This document shows, in pieces, positions 26,266 through 35,835 of a stretch of DNA of 64,000 bases. The stretch covers positions 124,001 to 188,000 of the forward strand of contig JAISQF010000011.1 of NCBI GenBank assembly GCA_031274365.1, read 5' to 3'. Origin of the DNA: Elusimicrobiota bacterium (GTDB lineage: Bacteria; Elusimicrobiota; Endomicrobiia; Endomicrobiales; Endomicrobiaceae). Position 1 is the stretch's first letter. Each line of letters begins with the position of its first letter. The position numbers and the translations under genes were made by a program. Under the pieces are notes generated by a model, which made no database searches, had not been told where the DNA came from, and saw nothing but the letters and a program-made list of their open reading frames with translations.

Positions 26266-26453
26266 GATGAGCGCTGTTTTCTTGTTTCAAAGACATTGTT
26301 CTGTATCTGTCAGTGCGTCTGTCAAATCGTAAAGGAAAGATGTCTTTTTATTGCGTATTAAAGTATTCTATATAGTCCGCTTTTAACTTTACATTGACAA
26401 TAATTATAATTTATTTTGATTAAATTTATGGAAAAATATAAAATACTTTGATT

Positions 26454-27371
26454 ATGGAAAAATTAAATAGAAAAGTAATTATTACGGGAGCAACCGGTCT
26501 GATAGGAAAGGAAGCTTTGGAGCCTCTAAAAAAATTAGGTTTTGAAATTTTTGCATTAAGCAGAGATAAAATAAATTCTGATTCCTCTGATCCTGAGCTA
26601 AATTGGATAAAATGCGATTTGTTTGATTCAACGGATATAAAAACAACTTTTGAAAAAATTAAACCTTCATTTCTATTAAACTTTGCTTGGAAAACAACCG
26701 GTGATTATCTTGAATCAAATATCAATTTTGATTTCTTAAAAGTTGGGCTTGATTTATTAAAATATTTTAATGAAAACGGCGGGAAAAGAGCCGTTTTTGC
26801 AGGAACTTGTTTTGAATATCAGTATAAAGAAACGCCGCTAAAAGAAAATGATCCGCCGGATCCGCAGGCAGTTTATTCTAAATGTAAAAATTATTTGAGA
26901 GAGTTGGCGAGTCTTTTTTGTTTGCGAAATAATATAAGTTTCGGCTGGGGAAGAGTTTTTTATGTTTTTGGAATAAACGAGCATATTAAACGTCTGTCCG
27001 CTCATGCCATAGATAATTTTCAAAATGATAAAGAAGTTATTATAAATAATGGAGAATTGATCAGGGCTTATATGTTTAGTAAAGATATTGCAGCGGCTTT
27101 TGTAAAATTTTTAGACAGCTCAGTCGAAGGTATTGTCAATATATGTCCGGGAAACGGTATATCGCTGGGAGATTTTGCTTCAAAAATAGCGCGAAAGCTC
27201 GGCAAAACTAATCTCTTAAAAATTCTAAAAGAGCCCGTCAATCAACCTAAAATTATCGTCGGCGACAATACGCGGTTGATTCAAGAAGTGGAATATAAAT
27301 TGCAATATGATTATGATAAAGCTATCGATGAAATTTTATCTTTTAACAATAAACGGGAGCGTTCAAAATGA
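26454..27371 (+). CDS. NAD-dependent epimerase/dehydratase
   Basis: A 305-residue short-chain dehydrogenase of the extended (sugar nucleotide) type. The N-terminal motif TGATGLIG binds NAD. YSKCKNYLREL holds the YxxxK catalytic pair near residue 143, preceded by FAGTCFEY. It probably modifies a nucleotide sugar for the glycan cluster it opens; the product cannot be predicted. The ATG at 26454 is preferred over a TTG two codons upstream; neither has a strong ribosome site. It overlaps the next gene as ATGA. Confidence 0.85.
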   Translation: MEKLNRKVIITGATGLIGKEALEPLKKLGFEIFALSRDKINSDSSDPELNWIKCDLFDSTDIKTTFEKIKPSFLLNFAWKTTGDYLESNINFDFLKVGLDLLKYFNENGGKRAVFAGTCFEYQYKETPLKENDPPDPQAVYSKCKNYLRELASLFCLRNNISFGWGRVFYVFGINEHIKRLSAHAIDNFQNDKEVIINNGELIRAYMFSKDIAAAFVKFLDSSVEGIVNICPGNGISLGDFASKIARKLGKTNLLKILKEPVNQPKIIVGDNTRLIQEVEYKLQYDYDKAIDEILSFNNKRERSK

Positions 27372-28270
27372 TAAATATAGTTTTTGGATTAGACGACGCT
27401 TATTCAAAATTTTGCGCAGTAACAATAGCCTCTATTTTAACGCATCATAAACAAACTTCCCCTCAAGACAAAATTCATTTCTTTTTTTTAGCGGGAAATA
27501 TTTCCGGCGAGAATCAAAAAAAACTTTTAGAATTACGCGATATACAAGATTTCGATTATACATTTATAAATAATATAGACAATTCCATTTTTAAGGATAT
27601 TCCCATCATTGGTTGGAATAATTACGCATTATGCTATAGACTTTTAATACCGGAAATATTACCCGATGATGTAAAAAAAGCCATATATCTTGACTGCGAT
27701 ATAATTGTAAATATTGATATAAAAGATTTGTGGGATATTGATATAGAAAATTATTTATTAGCGGCAGTTTCTATGAATGCTTCCACAAAACATGAAGGAT
27801 TTGAAGATTCTTATTTTAATTCTGGAGTGATAGTATTTAATAATTGCGCTTTGAGAGAATTTAATTTTGAGAAAAAATGGCGCGATTATGCGGCAAATCT
27901 GCCAAAAGAAACAGTTCTTACTTTTCCAGATCAAGACGTTTTGAATTATACGGTTGGCAAAAACGCTCTCTTACTTCCTCAAAAATATAATATTATTGAC
28001 GAAAATATCGGGAATGCAAAAGGAATAATTCATTATGCGGGAAGAAAACCTTGGGGAATTCTTTGCGCCCATCCTCTAAAAAATTTATATTTTAAGTATG
28101 CAAAAATGACGCCGTATAAAAAAGATTTTAGATTTATAAGAATGCGTTCTTTTTTTAAGATGATTTCGAAAAATCCTTTTTTCTTTTTCAAAAAACATTA
28201 TTTAAGAATAATAAAAAATTTTATTTTATTAAAAATAGGATTTATCAAAAACTCTAATTCCGTCGATTAA
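27368..28270 (+). CDS. Glycosyltransferase family 8 protein
   Basis: A 300-residue GT8 (GT-A fold) enzyme. Family motifs: N-terminal NIVFGLDDAYSKFCAVTIAS, CYRLLIPEILP, the metal-binding DxD in YLDCDIIVN (residues 109-111), FNSGVIVFN, FPDQDVLN and HYAGRKPWG. The family includes LPS galactosyl/glucosyltransferases, which add a sugar from a UDP donor with retention. It is cytoplasmic with a basic, amphipathic C-terminus. It is paralogous to the gene at 32682, so the pathway may add two related sugars. Confidence 0.9.
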   Translation: MINIVFGLDDAYSKFCAVTIASILTHHKQTSPQDKIHFFFLAGNISGENQKKLLELRDIQDFDYTFINNIDNSIFKDIPIIGWNNYALCYRLLIPEILPDDVKKAIYLDCDIIVNIDIKDLWDIDIENYLLAAVSMNASTKHEGFEDSYFNSGVIVFNNCALREFNFEKKWRDYAANLPKETVLTFPDQDVLNYTVGKNALLLPQKYNIIDENIGNAKGIIHYAGRKPWGILCAHPLKNLYFKYAKMTPYKKDFRFIRMRSFFKMISKNPFFFFKKHYLRIIKNFILLKIGFIKNSNSVD

Positions 28271-28275
28271 GCATA

Positions 28276-29586
28276 ATGCAAAAAATAAAAAGTTTTCTAA
28301 AACAATTTTCAAGACACTGGATAACCGCTTTCAGCGCGTGGACAAGCAAAATTATAGTTTCTTTAATACAAATTATAAGTATTAGAGAATTATTACTCTA
28401 TTTGGGCGAGGAAAGATATTCGGTTTATATAATTGCCTTTTCTTTAACGGCTTGGCTGCCTTTAGCGGAATTAAGCGTGGGGACGTCTCTTCAAAATTAC
28501 ATTTCTCAGCATAGAGCGCAAAACAAAAATTATGACAGACACGTCGTTTCGGCTTTCCAAATTGAAATATTTACATTTTTATTTTTTGCAATTGTCATTT
28601 TTTTTCTTTCCCCGTTTGTTCAAAACTTGCTCTTTAGAAAATTTGCATTAGCGGCCGAAATAAAAAATATGCCCATAGTTTTAACAGTATGTTTAGTGTC
28701 TTTGATTTTCATATGCTCGTCAATAATTCATAAGATATATTATGCCGTCCATAAAGGATATATCTCAAATATTCTCCCCGCTTTATCCTCTATAATATCT
28801 ATGATTTTAATTGTGATATTTAGGAAATATCATATAGGCGGACAAAATATAATTTATGCCCTACTTATATTTTTACTTCCGCAGGCGATTGTGTCTTTTA
28901 CATTTTTTGCCGCTTATTTTCGCCGGTATATTTCAAAACTTTTTACATTTGATTTTACCTCAATAAAAGATATTCTTGTCAGAGCGTTTAAACTTCACGG
29001 CGTTGGAATATTTACAACCATATATATTCAGACCGATTATTTAGTAATTTCTCAGACGCTTGCCGGAAATCCAAATGAAATTATAAGCTATAGTATTTTT
29101 ACAAGAGTATTTTTCTTTTTTTCATTTATTTATTCGTCATTTTTAGCTTCAGTATGGCCGGTTATATCGGAGATGTATCATCAAGGACAATTAAAAGAAA
29201 TATGGAAAATGTTAAAACGTTATTTATTATACGGATTTATTTTAATGACTGCGGGAACTGTTGGAGTTATGATTTTTTCAAAAATGATATTTCATATTTT
29301 AGCGCCGGGCGTGGATATTATAAACGCTCATTTGCTTATTTTAATTTTAGGCTTTTATATGATTATAAAAACATGGAACGATACTTTTCACGTTTTTCTT
29401 CAAAGCGTAAATGTCTTGAGAATTTTTTGGATATTTATGCCTTTTGAAATTATTATAAATGCTGCCGCTCAATATTTTTTCTCAAAACAGTTTGGAATAT
29501 ACGGAATCATTTTTGGTTTGATAATATCCGTTTTGGCGACAAGTTTTTGGATATTGCCGATAAAAGCGAGAAAAGTTTTTTCTTGA
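28276..29586 (+). CDS. Polysaccharide flippase (Wzx-like, MOP superfamily)
   Basis: A 436-residue integral membrane protein with about twelve hydrophobic segments. The N-terminal SAWTSKIIVSLIQIISIREL and the general layout are those of O-antigen/oligosaccharide flippases. It would move lipid-linked glycan units made by the surrounding transferases across the inner membrane. Its stop codon lies inside the first unit of a 21-base tandem repeat, so the last residues may have been altered by that duplication. Confidence 0.88.
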   Translation: MQKIKSFLKQFSRHWITAFSAWTSKIIVSLIQIISIRELLLYLGEERYSVYIIAFSLTAWLPLAELSVGTSLQNYISQHRAQNKNYDRHVVSAFQIEIFTFLFFAIVIFFLSPFVQNLLFRKFALAAEIKNMPIVLTVCLVSLIFICSSIIHKIYYAVHKGYISNILPALSSIISMILIVIFRKYHIGGQNIIYALLIFLLPQAIVSFTFFAAYFRRYISKLFTFDFTSIKDILVRAFKLHGVGIFTTIYIQTDYLVISQTLAGNPNEIISYSIFTRVFFFFSFIYSSFLASVWPVISEMYHQGQLKEIWKMLKRYLLYGFILMTAGTVGVMIFSKMIFHILAPGVDIINAHLLILILGFYMIIKTWNDTFHVFLQSVNVLRIFWIFMPFEIIINAAAQYFFSKQFGIYGIIFGLIISVLATSFWILPIKARKVFS

Positions 29587-29606
29587 TCAAGAAAAGTTTT
29601 TTCTTA
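29569..29606. repeat. Tandem duplication at the flippase stop codon
   Basis: The 16-base word AGAAAAGTTTTTTCTT occurs twice, 21 bases apart, and each copy is almost self-complementary. The first copy contains the flippase stop. It may act as a weak hairpin. Confidence 0.7.
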
Positions 29607-29687
29607 ATTTAATAAAAAACTCCGCCGCAACGGCTCCATATTATTTATAGAAAATAAAGCGATAAAAAATATAAAAAGGCAAATAAA

Positions 29688-30659
29688 ATGAATAAAATAA
29701 AACGATTGGTTTTTAATGTAATACCGTCAAAATCTCTAAAATGCAAAATAAAATATTTTGGCAGGAGAGATATTTACAAACAAATTTTTATTTATATTAA
29801 AAGTTTTATCAAATACAGATTGTCCGAACGTTCTAAATCAAAAAAAATAAAAACTTTTGAAAATGAACTTTCAATTGCCGCAATCGTTAGAAATGAAGGA
29901 CAATATATTCGGGAATGGATTGAATATCATAAACTAGTCGGAGTTGAGAAATTCTATATTTATGATAACGAAAGCACAGATAATTTGAAAGAAATATTGA
30001 ACCCTTATATTAAGGAAGGAAGCGTCGTATATAAATATTTTCCGGGCAAAGAGAGACAATTACACGCATATCAAGACGCTATAGATAAATACAAATACAA
30101 AACAAAATGGCTTGCTTTAATAGACATAGATGAATTTATAGTTCCCAAGAAATATAAAAAAATAACTGAGTTCTTAAAAGATTTTGAAAGCTATCCTCAG
30201 GTCTTAATAGGCTGGGTTATATACGGCTCGGCAGGACATATAAAAAAGCCCGACGGTTTAGTTATAGAAAATTTTAAATATCATGCTCCCGACGATTATG
30301 TCACTGAAAGCAAAATTATAATAAATCCGCGTATGGCGGGCTGCGCTTTAATTCCTCATTGGAGCGAGCCTTTGGAAGGAAAAGCTGTCGATGAAAATAA
30401 AAATATATTCAAAAGTTATCCTTATAAAGAATTTTATCCCCAAACAAAACCGAAAAATAAAATACAGATAAATCACTATTATTCAAAATCTTGGGAAGGG
30501 TTTTTAGAAAAAGTTTCAAGAGGAAACGCGTATTCTCTAAAAGATCCTATACGCACCAAAACTGATTTTGACGCTTATGACAGAAATGAAGTCTTTGACG
30601 GCATAATGGACGAATATATAGAGCCGATAAAAAAAGCTCTCGCAAAAAAGGAAACTTAA
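29688..30659 (+). CDS. Glycosyltransferase family 92 protein (DUF23-like)
   Basis: A 323-residue protein. AIVRNEGQYIREWIEYHKLV and FYIYDNESTDN (residues about 64-105), WLALIDIDEFI with the DxD-type acidic motif, and NHYYSKSWEGFLEKVSRG are the diagnostic blocks of GT92. Bacterial members occur in surface polysaccharide clusters and their acceptors are mostly unknown. The gene is preceded by 101 non-coding bases and stops directly against the next start codon. Confidence 0.88.
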   Translation: MNKIKRLVFNVIPSKSLKCKIKYFGRRDIYKQIFIYIKSFIKYRLSERSKSKKIKTFENELSIAAIVRNEGQYIREWIEYHKLVGVEKFYIYDNESTDNLKEILNPYIKEGSVVYKYFPGKERQLHAYQDAIDKYKYKTKWLALIDIDEFIVPKKYKKITEFLKDFESYPQVLIGWVIYGSAGHIKKPDGLVIENFKYHAPDDYVTESKIIINPRMAGCALIPHWSEPLEGKAVDENKNIFKSYPYKEFYPQTKPKNKIQINHYYSKSWEGFLEKVSRGNAYSLKDPIRTKTDFDAYDRNEVFDGIMDEYIEPIKKALAKKET

Positions 30660-31757
30660 ATGAAAAAAAAGATTTTAATCAGCGCTTTGAGTTTTCATAT
30701 GGGAGATTTTATATGGGCTGCTTCAGCTTTGGCGATAATAAAAAAAACTTATCCTGAAATAAAAATTACGGTAATTATTCCCAAAAGTCTAAAAGATCTT
30801 GCCATTGACAATCCCGTTATAGACGACGTTATTTTTTCTTTATACAGCTCGCAATCTTTTATCTCAAGACTTAAACAGATTTCTTGGAATCTAAAAAACA
30901 TCCCTCGCATTTTCTTTTCGCGATATGATGCTTGTATAATTTTGGCGCAATCAAAACTGACCGTAATGCTTGCTAAAATATGCCGTATCCCGCGCATAGT
31001 CGGCGCCGATTTATGTTTATCTTCGGACAAAGTTGATGTTTTTTCAAAACATTATACGGATATTATTAAAATGTTTCCAAATCAAACAAAGCTCCATGTT
31101 TCTATGCGTTTTCAAAATATTGTCAAATCTTTTTTTGGAATTTATAATAACGCTTTGCCCGTATTGCCAAGCCCTGACAAATTTGCCGAAAGCGCAAAAA
31201 AATTTATTATTTCCGACGAAAAATTAAATATCGCTTTATGCATGTCGGGTAATAAAAACAAAGGAAATTTAAGTCTTAAAGAATGGAAAATTGAAGATTG
31301 CGCTAAATTTATAAAAACCTTAAACTCTAAATTTAATGCGCGTTTTTATTTTTTAGGAGTTTCTGTGGACGCTCATAAGGTTCAAGAAATTTCATCTTTA
31401 TCTAAAGAATGCGAAGTTCATAATTTATGCGGAAAAACAAGCATAGGCGACGCTTTATGTATTTTGCAAAAAAACGATCTTTGTATATCGGTTGACACCG
31501 GCATTCTTCATTTAGCAGCCGCTTCGAATATTCCCGTTATTGCATTACACGGCCCTACTTCTCCTCAGAGAACGGGAGGAATGTCATGGAAAGTCAAGTC
31601 TCTTTATCATATTGTGGATTGTTCATGCGATTCGGATATTGCAAAAGCTAAAAAGCATTGTCTAATCTCGGAAAAGATAAAATGTATGGAAGCGATAACT
31701 CCCGATGAAATTATGGATCAAGCCGTTAAAATATTAAACAAGCTGGACAAAAAATGA
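30660..31757 (+). CDS. Glycosyltransferase family 9 protein (heptosyltransferase-like)
   Basis: A 365-residue GT-B enzyme. The N-terminal HMGDFIWAASALAIIKK and C-terminal SVDTGILHLAAASNIP plus ALHGPTSPQRTG are the GT9 (ADP-heptose:LPS heptosyltransferase) nucleotide-binding blocks. The presence of gmhA and a heptose adenylyltransferase at 57 kb makes ADP-heptose a plausible donor. It starts right after the GT92 stop and overlaps the GT2 gene by four bases. Confidence 0.9.
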   Translation: MKKKILISALSFHMGDFIWAASALAIIKKTYPEIKITVIIPKSLKDLAIDNPVIDDVIFSLYSSQSFISRLKQISWNLKNIPRIFFSRYDACIILAQSKLTVMLAKICRIPRIVGADLCLSSDKVDVFSKHYTDIIKMFPNQTKLHVSMRFQNIVKSFFGIYNNALPVLPSPDKFAESAKKFIISDEKLNIALCMSGNKNKGNLSLKEWKIEDCAKFIKTLNSKFNARFYFLGVSVDAHKVQEISSLSKECEVHNLCGKTSIGDALCILQKNDLCISVDTGILHLAAASNIPVIALHGPTSPQRTGGMSWKVKSLYHIVDCSCDSDIAKAKKHCLISEKIKCMEAITPDEIMDQAVKILNKLDKK

Positions 31758-32632
31758 TTTGCGCTTTGATAGTTTCTTATAATTCCCGTAAAGTTTTTAG
31801 ATGCTATGAGAGCGTTAAAAATCAAGTTGATTTCACTTTAATTGTGGATAATGGATCAAGAGATAAAGATATTATAGAGGGTTTATTAAAGATTCAAAAA
31901 GAAAATCCAAAATCCAAAATAATATTTAACAATCAAAATTTAGGCATAGCTAAAGCGTTAAATCAAGGGGCTTTATACGCTAAAAATTTGAATTCAAAAT
32001 GGCTTTTAACTTTAGACGACGACAGCCAATTAAATGACGATACGGTTTTTGAAATTATTAAAGATTTTAATAATTTACCGTCGGAGATTAAAGAAAAAAC
32101 GGCGGTTTTAGCCCTAAAATATCAAGAAAGAAATATAGATAATGCGCCAAAAACTCAAAATATAAATATAAGCGTGAAAAGTTTTAAGCCTGTAAAATAT
32201 GCGCTTACTTCCGGCAATTTTATAAAGACAAGCGTTTTTGATTGCGGTATTTCTTTTGATGAAAAATTATTTATAGATCAAGTTGATAATGATTTTGATT
32301 TTACTATAAGAAAGAAAGGATTTATAATTTTAGAATCTCAAAAACGTTATATCGTCCACGAGCTTGGATTGTCGCAAAAAAAACGCGGTTTTATAATAAA
32401 AAATTATTCTCCTATTCGCAGATATTATCTTTCAAGAAATTGTATTTATATATTAAAGCGATATTTGTTTTTTGATTTTTTGGGAGTTTCAAGAATTTTT
32501 ATAGGAGCAATTTTTGGAGGAATATTCAAAATAACATTTTTTGAAAAACAAAAATTTGAAAAATATAAATATATTTGTTTTGGAATTATCGACGCAATAT
32601 TTAATAAGATGGGAAAAAAATATAATCCTTAA
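31754..32632 (+). CDS. Glycosyltransferase family 2 protein
   Basis: A 292-residue GT-A enzyme: ALIVSYNSRK at the N-terminus, IVDNGSRD, NNQNLGIAKALNQGA and LTLDDDSQL with the DxD motif near residue 94. The closest subfamily by motif is the rhamnosyltransferase-like GT2 group of O-antigen clusters. Donor and acceptor are not predictable. The overlapping start (ATGA) suggests coupling with the heptosyltransferase-like gene. Confidence 0.88.
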   Translation: MICALIVSYNSRKVFRCYESVKNQVDFTLIVDNGSRDKDIIEGLLKIQKENPKSKIIFNNQNLGIAKALNQGALYAKNLNSKWLLTLDDDSQLNDDTVFEIIKDFNNLPSEIKEKTAVLALKYQERNIDNAPKTQNINISVKSFKPVKYALTSGNFIKTSVFDCGISFDEKLFIDQVDNDFDFTIRKKGFIILESQKRYIVHELGLSQKKRGFIIKNYSPIRRYYLSRNCIYILKRYLFFDFLGVSRIFIGAIFGGIFKITFFEKQKFEKYKYICFGIIDAIFNKMGKKYNP

Positions 32633-32681
32633 ATAAAAAAGAAAAAGTAAAACCCGCTATACAAATGTAAAGGAGACATGA

Positions 32682-33557
32682 ATGATAAATGTGGCGTTTG
32701 GATTTAACGACGCTTATGCAAAATTTTGCGGCGTAACGGTCGCGTCAATTCTTGCAAATCATAAAATTTTATCACCTGTTGATAAACTTAATTTTTTCTT
32801 TTTGGGAAATATTTCAAAAGAAAATAAAGAGAAAATGTTTGAGTTGAAAAAAATTCAAGACTGCCAAATGTCTTTTATAAATATGGACGATAATTTGTTT
32901 AAGGATTTGCCTATGGGAACTTGGGATTATTCAACTTGCTACAGACTTTTAATTCCGGAAGTTTTGCCGGCGGGCGAAAAAAAAGTTATCTATTTGGACT
33001 GCGATATAATTCTAAACAGAGATATAAAAGAATTTTGGGACATAAATATCGACGGATATTATCTTAGCGCTTTATACGGAAAACTTTCCCCTTACGACGA
33101 TAATGAAATGTATTTTAACGCGGGAGTTATGCTTTTGAATTTGCAGACATTGAGAGATTTTAATTATAAAGATAAGTGGAGAGATTTTGCAAAACATAAC
33201 GTTAATCCCGATAGATTTATGTTTCCCGATCAAGATATTTTAAACGGAATTATAAAAGATAAAATTCTGCCGCTTGACTCAAAATTTAATATGCTTATGT
33301 CTCATTTTTCGGATTTTAAAGGTCAAATTGAAGATATAGTTGTAATTCATTTGGGCGGGTTTAAGCCTTGGCAGCCGACTTGTAAACATCCGCTAAAAGA
33401 AATGTATTTTATTTATGCGGCTATGGTTCCTTGGAAAATAAAAAGAGAAAGTTATTTAGTTTATTCTTTGAAATTCTTTAAAAAACATCCTCTTTTCTTT
33501 TTGCAGGCAAAGTATTGGAAAATTCTAAAGAATTTGTTTTTTCACAAAAATAACTGA
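32682..33557 (+). CDS. Glycosyltransferase family 8 protein (second paralogue)
   Basis: A 291-residue GT8 enzyme sharing all blocks with the gene at 27368: NVAFGFNDAYAKFCGVTVAS, CYRLLIPEVLP, YLDCDII with DxD at 106-108, FNAGVMLLN, FPDQDILNG, HLGGFKPWQ. The two copies differ at roughly half of positions, so this is an old duplication. A strong ribosome site (AAGGAGACATGA) precedes the ATG. It likely adds a hexose to the growing glycan. Confidence 0.9.
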   Translation: MINVAFGFNDAYAKFCGVTVASILANHKILSPVDKLNFFFLGNISKENKEKMFELKKIQDCQMSFINMDDNLFKDLPMGTWDYSTCYRLLIPEVLPAGEKKVIYLDCDIILNRDIKEFWDINIDGYYLSALYGKLSPYDDNEMYFNAGVMLLNLQTLRDFNYKDKWRDFAKHNVNPDRFMFPDQDILNGIIKDKILPLDSKFNMLMSHFSDFKGQIEDIVVIHLGGFKPWQPTCKHPLKEMYFIYAAMVPWKIKRESYLVYSLKFFKKHPLFFLQAKYWKILKNLFFHKNN

Positions 33558-33639
33558 TTAAATAGATGGCATAAAAATTTATGACAAAACGGCAATAATA
33601 AAATAGCAAGCGGACTTAAAAATTATACAAGAGGAAAAA

Positions 33640-34590
33640 ATGAACGAACTTTTTTATAAAAGAAATTTAAGGAAATATGCATTGCACAGTCTTCAAAAAG
33701 AATATTGGACGGAGAGATATAAAAAAACTCCTTTGAATATCTTAAAATTTATTTTAAGAGTTGCGAGATTAAAACTTGAATTTTACTTTTTTAAAAGAAT
33801 TTATATTCCTTATATTGAAATAGCAATCACCACGAGATGCTCGTTAAAATGCAAATATTGTTCCAATTATATAAATACTGTGGAGGAAAAATATCAGCAT
33901 TCCTTAACTTTCGAGGAATTTAAGACATATATTGATAATTTGCTTTGCAATGTAAGCAAACTTCACGCTCTAAAAATTTTTGGAGGAGAGCCGTTATTAA
34001 ATAAAGATCTGGGTAAAATATTGCAAAATGTTTTGGATAACAAAAAAATTTCTTTTGTCTATCTTACCACTAATGGAACGATAGATATTTCAGAAAATCT
34101 TATATCCATTATGAAACGCTATCCTAAAAAAATATATGTTGACGTTTCAAATTATACTCTGAACAAAGATTTGGCGCCAAGATTAAAAACTATAGATATT
34201 CTTAATAAATGCAAACAAAATAATATTTTAACAGTTTTTAACGAAAGCGGAATGTGGACTAAAACTTCGGCAATTAAATGCTACAATCGCTCTCATAAAG
34301 AAATAAGAGATTATTTTTTGAAATGCAAATTAACCTGCATTCATATTTTGAAAGGCAAATTATATCCATGCCCTAAAGCCGCAATATTTGATTTAAGAAA
34401 TCTTTACAATACTACCCCTTCCCCCCATTCGCATATTGTTAAAGATAAAGAGTATATAGATTTGTCCGTGCCTGTAAAAAGAGAACAGTTAATAAAATTT
34501 TATTCGAATGATTATTATTTAGCCTGCGATTTTTGCTCTATAATAGAAGATGATAAGAAAGATAAAATTATTCCAGCCATTCAGGAATAA
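33640..34590 (+). CDS. Radical SAM protein with C-terminal cysteine cluster (copy A)
   Basis: A 316-residue radical SAM enzyme: TTRCSLKCKYCSN gives CxxxCxxC at Cys67/71/74, and IFGGEPLLNKDL is the GGEP SAM-binding strand. The C-terminal third has further cysteines (KCKLTCIHIL, LYPCPKAA, ACDFCS) in a SPASM-like arrangement that could hold a second Fe-S cluster. The family is found in surface-polysaccharide loci, but its substrate is not known. A close paralogue lies at 35836, with a PLP enzyme between. A basic hydrophobic N-terminus (about 30-55) could associate with the membrane. Confidence 0.87.
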   Translation: MNELFYKRNLRKYALHSLQKEYWTERYKKTPLNILKFILRVARLKLEFYFFKRIYIPYIEIAITTRCSLKCKYCSNYINTVEEKYQHSLTFEEFKTYIDNLLCNVSKLHALKIFGGEPLLNKDLGKILQNVLDNKKISFVYLTTNGTIDISENLISIMKRYPKKIYVDVSNYTLNKDLAPRLKTIDILNKCKQNNILTVFNESGMWTKTSAIKCYNRSHKEIRDYFLKCKLTCIHILKGKLYPCPKAAIFDLRNLYNTTPSPHSHIVKDKEYIDLSVPVKREQLIKFYSNDYYLACDFCSIIEDDKKDKIIPAIQE

Positions 34591-34606
34591 ATATAGGGAG
34601 AAATGA

Positions 34607-35785
34607 ATGAGAAAAAATGTAAAAAAAGATAATTTACGATCCGACACTCTGTGCATACACGGCGGAAACAGCGAATGTGAAAATACGGGCGCCGTGAATA
34701 TTCCTATTTATCAAGCCGTCACTTTTCGGCAATCCGAAATGGGAAAATTTAAATTTGAATATGGCCGCACGGGAAATCCCACAAGACAAGCCCTCGAACG
34801 TCTCAGCGCCGATTTAGAAGGCGCCGCCGCAGGGTTTGCTTTTGCTTCCGGACTTAGCGCCATTACAACTATTTTGCTTATGTTTAAGTCGGGAGATAAA
34901 ATTCTCCTTTCTCAAGATATTTACGGCGGAACTTTTAGAATTTTTAACGATGTTTTTATCAACTTCAATCTTAAATATGAAATTGTGGACATTTGCAATT
35001 TAGATTTCGTCAGAGAAAAATTTGCAAAAGATAAAAATATAAAAGCCGTCATAGCGGAATCGCCGACAAATCCTTTGCTTAATATTATTGATATTGCCGA
35101 GTTGGCAAAAATAGCAAAAAGTTATGGGGCTTTGACGATTATAGATAATACTTTTATGTCGCCTTATCTTCAAAGACCTCTTGATTTGGGCGCTGATATT
35201 TCCGTCCACAGCGCGACAAAATATCTTGGAGGACACAGCGATGTTTTGGGCGGACTTGTAATGGTTAAAGATAAATCTCTGTCTGAAAAAATAGCTTTTT
35301 TGCAAAATTCAACAGGAGCTGTTTTGCAGCCTTTTGATTGTTTTCTTTTGATGCGAGGTATAAAAACGCTTTCAGTTAGAATGGACAGGCATCTTCAAAA
35401 TGCTCAATTTTTAGCCGAGTTTTTAGATTCGATAGACGCCGTTGAAGAAGTTTTTTATTGCGGGTTAAAAAATAATAAAGGATATGAGCTAAACAAAAAA
35501 CAAGCCAAAGGCGCGGGCGCGATAATTTCTTTTAAAATATCCCCTCAATATGATATTAATAAATTTTTTAAGAGTTTGAATATTATCGCTTTTGCCGAGA
35601 GTCTTGGCGGAGTTGAATCTTTAATTTGTCATCCTTCCACAATGACTCATGCCGGCATTCCAAAAAATATTCGCGAGCTTATCGGAATTACCGACAATTT
35701 AATTCGCTTATCGGTCGGAATAGAAAATAAAGAGGACTTAAAAAATGATATTTTACAGGCTTTGGAAAAATCTAAAGAGAAATAA
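34607..35785 (+). CDS. Cys/Met-metabolism PLP-dependent enzyme (cystathionine gamma-synthase/lyase family)
   Basis: A 392-residue fold-type I PLP enzyme: FEYGRTGNPTRQALE, SGLSAITTILLMF, IDNTFMSPYLQRPL and SVHSATKYLGGHSDVLGG, with the PLP lysine in the last. The family covers cystathionine gamma-synthase, cystathionine beta/gamma-lyase, methionine gamma-lyase and O-acylhomoserine sulfhydrylase; the length of about 390 argues against the last. Which reaction it performs cannot be told from motifs. It sits between two radical SAM paralogues at the end of a glycan cluster, which is unexpected for a methionine-pathway gene. Confidence 0.9.
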   Translation: MRKNVKKDNLRSDTLCIHGGNSECENTGAVNIPIYQAVTFRQSEMGKFKFEYGRTGNPTRQALERLSADLEGAAAGFAFASGLSAITTILLMFKSGDKILLSQDIYGGTFRIFNDVFINFNLKYEIVDICNLDFVREKFAKDKNIKAVIAESPTNPLLNIIDIAELAKIAKSYGALTIIDNTFMSPYLQRPLDLGADISVHSATKYLGGHSDVLGGLVMVKDKSLSEKIAFLQNSTGAVLQPFDCFLLMRGIKTLSVRMDRHLQNAQFLAEFLDSIDAVEEVFYCGLKNNKGYELNKKQAKGAGAIISFKISPQYDINKFFKSLNIIAFAESLGGVESLICHPSTMTHAGIPKNIRELIGITDNLIRLSVGIENKEDLKNDILQALEKSKEK

Positions 35786-35835
35786 ATATTGTGGTGATAT
35801 TTTCTTATGCTATAATTTGAATTAAAGGAGAGAAA

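Larger units (their letters stand above)
25923..26453. other. Non-coding stretch at the transcription divergence point
   Basis: About 530 bases without a credible gene. It separates minus-strand from plus-strand transcription. It contains two modules repeated near 54.4-54.6 kb (26137-26171 and the hairpin at 26249-26265) and the word ATTGTGTCCG (25941-25950), also shared with that region. A TATAAT at 26405-26410 and a TTGACA at 26394-26399 lie in the AT-rich end before the epimerase gene and may be parts of overlapping promoters, though their spacing is not canonical. Confidence 0.6.

Noticed and set aside
25923-26453. Replication origin at the strand switch
   Set aside because: No dnaA/dnaN genes or clustered DnaA boxes; the change in gene direction alone is not enough.
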